Part shown: piece after piece, positions 62,221 through 64,000 of the stretch
Layout: every line of letters begins with the position of its first letter
How positions within the stretch are numbered: position 1 is the stretch's first letter
Assembly: GCF_000265295.1 (NCBI RefSeq)
Contig: NC_018002.1
Location: 1,550,001 to 1,614,000 of the forward strand
DNA: 64,000 bases
Direction: 5' to 3'
Source of the DNA: Sulfurospirillum barnesii SES-3
GTDB lineage: Bacteria > Campylobacterota > Campylobacteria > Campylobacterales > Sulfurospirillaceae
Translations under genes and position numbers: made by a program
Notes under the pieces: generated by a model
Seen by the model: only the letters and a program-made list of their open reading frames with translations
Told to the model about the DNA's origin: nothing
Database searches by the model: none

Positions 62221-62910
62221 CTATAATCCAAATCGCCTGATATTGCTCAGTGAAATGAGATGCGCTGTGATAAAAGGCATCGCTCCTTTTTTGCAGATGT
62301 CAAGTTTTTTCTTCTCGCTTAGGTGGTTCAGTTTTTCTTCATTGAGCGTGAAAAAGCCGTTAATCGTATGGGATTTACCCTCTTCATCCAAAACAGTAGC
62401 ACTCTTTTCCACCAAAAGTCCCCATGTATATAAATCTTTAATGAACGCACTGCATGCGTGCAATTCGCTTTGAACCTGTATCAGAAAATCCAACGTGTTT
62501 TTGCTCAACTCACTGGGTGTTTTATCCTCTTTAAACAAAGCTCGTGCCTGATTGGATGCGCTCAATTCTTCCAAAGCCTCCTCTTCAATGCCTAAAGAAA
62601 AGCCCTCTTTAGCTTCATTTTTAACCAAACTAAACGGATAACGTCTTAAAAAAGCAGGCAAGTATTTTCCTTTTTTAAAGCGACGATTTTCATCCAAATA
62701 GACGTTTTTATCGTTAAATCCCAGTAAAGCGATGGCAAGCCAATCCCCCTCTTGATTTTTGGTAAATAAAATCGGATAGTCCTTGCACGCCTCGTAAAAC
62801 TCGCCAATGCCCAAGGGCACGCTAATCATTGTCTCTAAATTGGGGTAACGCATTGCGTCATTGACGGCTTTTTTTTGATCGTGCGGTTGGTTGATAATAT
62901 GCAATGCCAT
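62221..62910 (-). CDS. SapC-family protein
   Basis: A 229-residue protein of the SapC family, named for an S-layer-region gene in Campylobacter fetus. Recognisable parts: ACKDYPILFTKNQEGDWLAIALLGF, NVYLDENRRFKKGKYLPAFLRRYPF and the C-terminal LNHLSEKKKLDICKKGAMPFITAHLISLSNIRR. No signal peptide or helix; probably cytoplasmic. Function is not known. It stands between the siderophore block and acs. Confidence 0.8.
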   Translation of the reverse strand: MALHIINQPHDQKKAVNDAMRYPNLETMISVPLGIGEFYEACKDYPILFTKNQEGDWLAIALLGFNDKNVYLDENRRFKKGKYLPAFLRRYPFSLVKNEAKEGFSLGIEEEALEELSASNQARALFKEDKTPSELSKNTLDFLIQVQSELHACSAFIKDLYTWGLLVEKSATVLDEEGKSHTINGFFTLNEEKLNHLSEKKKLDICKKGAMPFITAHLISLSNIRRFGL

Positions 62911-63034
62911 GGGTTATGTTCCTCTAAATAATTGAAGTCTGTGTGATTATCATACCATTTTTGGGAGACGTTTTGACTGGAAAAAGAGAAAAAAAAAGGA
63001 GCAGTCACATTTTACATGTAACCGCTTTGAGGCA

Positions 63035-64000
63035 TTAAAATTGAACGAGGTTTTGGATTTTCTCCACAATACTTGGATCTTCTAAGGTTGAAATATCCTG
63101 CGTAATAGGCTCTTTTTTGGCGATAGAGCGCAAAATACGACGCATGATTTTTCCACTTCTGGTTTTTGGAAGTCCTGGAACGAAACGAATCGCATCCAGT
63201 TTTGCGATATTTCCAATTTCTTTTACGATGAGCTTGTTAAGCTCTTGAATCATATAGACCTCTTCGCTAATGCTATCGGTACCCTTAATGACAATGTACG
63301 CAAAAATACCCTCACCTTTAATCGGATCAGGACGTCCAACAACGGCAACCTCAGCGACGTTTTCATGGTGACCCAGTACCGCTTCAATCTCAGCTGTGCC
63401 AATTCTATGCCCTGAGACGTTGATAACATCATCGGTTCGACCTGTAATGACAATGTAGCCATCATCATCATACATCGCACCATCGCCTGAGAAATAGACA
63501 GGTTTGCCATCTTTCTTGCAATCTCCAAAATAGGACTTCACAAAACGCTCAGGATCGCCCCAAATCGTACGAATCATAGAAGGCCAAGGCTTTGTGATAC
63601 ACAAAAATCCTTTTTCACCCCTAGGCGTTGGGTTACCATATTCATCAATAATTTCTGCTTTAATTCCAGGAAGTGGAAATGTCGCAGAACCAGGTTTAAT
63701 CGGAGTAGCCCCTGGAAGTGGCGTAATCATATGCCCACCCGTCTCCGTTTGCCACCATGTATCCACAATCGGGCATTTTCCTCCACCAATTTGCTCATAG
63801 TACCACATCCACGCATCAGGATTAATTGGCTCTCCCACCGTTCCTAACACTTTCAGTGAGCTTAAATCATACTTGCTTGGCGCATCCGCTCCTTCTTTAT
63901 GCAGCAAGCGAATCGCTGTTGGTGCGGTGTAAAACTGATTGACACGGTGCTCTTCGATCATACTCCACCATCTGCCTACATCAGGAAAGGTTGGAACGCC
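63035..64000 (-). CDS. acs: Acetyl-CoA synthetase, C-terminal part (5' end outside window)
   Basis: AMP-forming acetate-CoA ligase. The frame is open to the window edge; the first visible residues [27 protein letters not shown] (two blocks) lie mid-protein, and about 322 residues are seen of about 650. The ATP/acetate site [16 protein letters not shown], the hinge region [35 protein letters not shown] (parts), and the regulatory lysine in [14 protein letters not shown], acetylated in other bacteria, are present. The truncation is the window edge, not a mutation. Confidence 0.95.
   Translation of the reverse strand, partial: GVPTFPDVGRWWSMIEEHRVNQFYTAPTAIRLLHKEGADAPSKYDLSSLKVLGTVGEPINPDAWMWYYEQIGGGKCPIVDTWWQTETGGHMITPLPGATPIKPGSATFPLPGIKAEIIDEYGNPTPRGEKGFLCITKPWPSMIRTIWGDPERFVKSYFGDCKKDGKPVYFSGDGAMYDDDGYIVITGRTDDVINVSGHRIGTAEIEAVLGHHENVAEVAVVGRPDPIKGEGIFAYIVIKGTDSISEEVYMIQELNKLIVKEIGNIAKLDAIRFVPGLPKTRSGKIMRRILRSIAKKEPITQDISTLEDPSIVEKIQNLVQF

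Larger units (their letters stand above)
3832..63021. repeat. Highly iterated palindrome TTACATGTAA (32 dispersed copies)
   Basis: Exact 10-bp copies start at 3832, 6346, 6652, 6985, 10848, 11461, 12384, 16908, 16930, 20138, 22514, 23709, 27725, 30539, 31116, 31860, 32339, 32472, 33645, 43474, 43818, 46503, 48651, 49007, 49542, 51974, 53308, 55626, 59242, 61134, 61814 and 63012. Many extend to TTTACATGTAAA. Twenty-three lie inside genes: 16 as Leu-His-Val (TTA CAT GTA), 7 as Thr-Cys (ACA TGT). One covers a stop codon (Tyr-Met-stop), eight are intergenic. Counted by eye, so one or two may be missed. These are single short palindromes spread through the sequence, not a tandem or CRISPR array. 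Confidence 0.9.

Noticed and set aside
3832-63021. TTACATGTAA copies as CRISPR repeats or a tandem array
   Set aside because: Copies are single, 10-12 bp, irregularly spaced by hundreds to thousands of bases, and mostly inside genes.
63035-64000. Truncated acetyl-CoA synthetase as a pseudogene
   Set aside because: The frame runs uninterrupted into the window edge and the visible motifs are intact, so only the window boundary cuts it.
1-64000. tRNA, rRNA, insertion sequence or prophage genes
   Set aside because: No cloverleaf-like CCA-ending segment, rRNA stretch, transposase motif, integrase or terminal inverted repeat was seen; no gap without a gene exceeds about 240 bases.

Overview
The window reads as part of a chromosome from a Campylobacterota bacterium, most likely Sulfurospirillum or a close relative (inferred from protein families and gene neighbourhoods, not from an rRNA gene). 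DNA is AT-rich and densely coded, with many ATGA/GTGA overlaps. Markers are a long RpoD with an acidic insertion, flgF-flgG behind a sigma-54 promoter, feoAB, AraC-controlled xenosiderophore uptake, and the start of an acs locus. I saw no rRNA, tRNA, CRISPR, IS element or prophage.

Layout. 0-2.2 kb: tail of an unseen gene, a Sau3AI-type restriction endonuclease, a YwbE protein and a LysE-type exporter, all overlapping. 2.3-5.5 kb: two PhnD-like periplasmic binding proteins flanking a membrane diguanylate cyclase. 5.5-12.4 kb: housekeeping genes (DUF2179 protein, second YwbE, RecQ, thioesterase, RhlE helicase, lipoprotein, PhnA/YjdM, AzlCD). 12.4-16.9 kb: a 56-residue membrane protein, flgG, flgF, rpoD and a PAS-like protein.

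From 16.9 to about 62 kb nearly everything concerns metal, mainly iron. 16.9-25.6 kb is a minus-strand operon of two P1B-type ATPases, an HMA-like protein, a membrane-anchored ferritin-like protein, three small glycine-rich membrane proteins, a 42-residue protein, a SpoIIAA-like protein, a Fur-family regulator and a porin. The ATPases and HMA protein share an N-terminal R-x-[L/V/I]-R signature, and one ATPase has SCA instead of CPC. This resembles the ferrosome (fez) iron-organelle clusters and is the best candidate for a notable system. 25.7-30 kb: PepSY reductase-like protein plus TonB receptor. 30-32.7 kb: two-component system. 32.7-38 kb: Dps, a DUF4857 ABC pair, a FeoB-associated Cys-rich protein, a diguanylate cyclase and a DUF4198 protein. 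38-46.5 kb: feoAB, two TonB receptors and paralogous small periplasmic proteins. 46.7-49.7 kb: PepSY protein and exbB-exbD-hemP-tonB. 49.8-62.2 kb: a yersiniabactin-like uptake set without synthesis genes (two MFS, two ABC half-transporters, two receptors, two AraC regulators). 62.2-64 kb: SapC-family protein and 5'-truncated acs.

The 10-bp palindrome TTACATGTAA occurs 32 times by eye, against roughly 0.2 expected by chance. It lies in both coding and intergenic DNA. One adjacent pair forms a 14-bp-stem hairpin between convergent genes. Palindromes of the form ATGATAA-N3-TTATCAT, which look like Fur operators, precede several iron genes.

Together the genes describe a cell that imports ferric chelates through TonB receptors, reduces and imports ferrous iron (PepSY proteins, FeoAB), and stores or detoxifies it (Dps and the putative ferrosome-like cluster), with Fur-like and AraC control.
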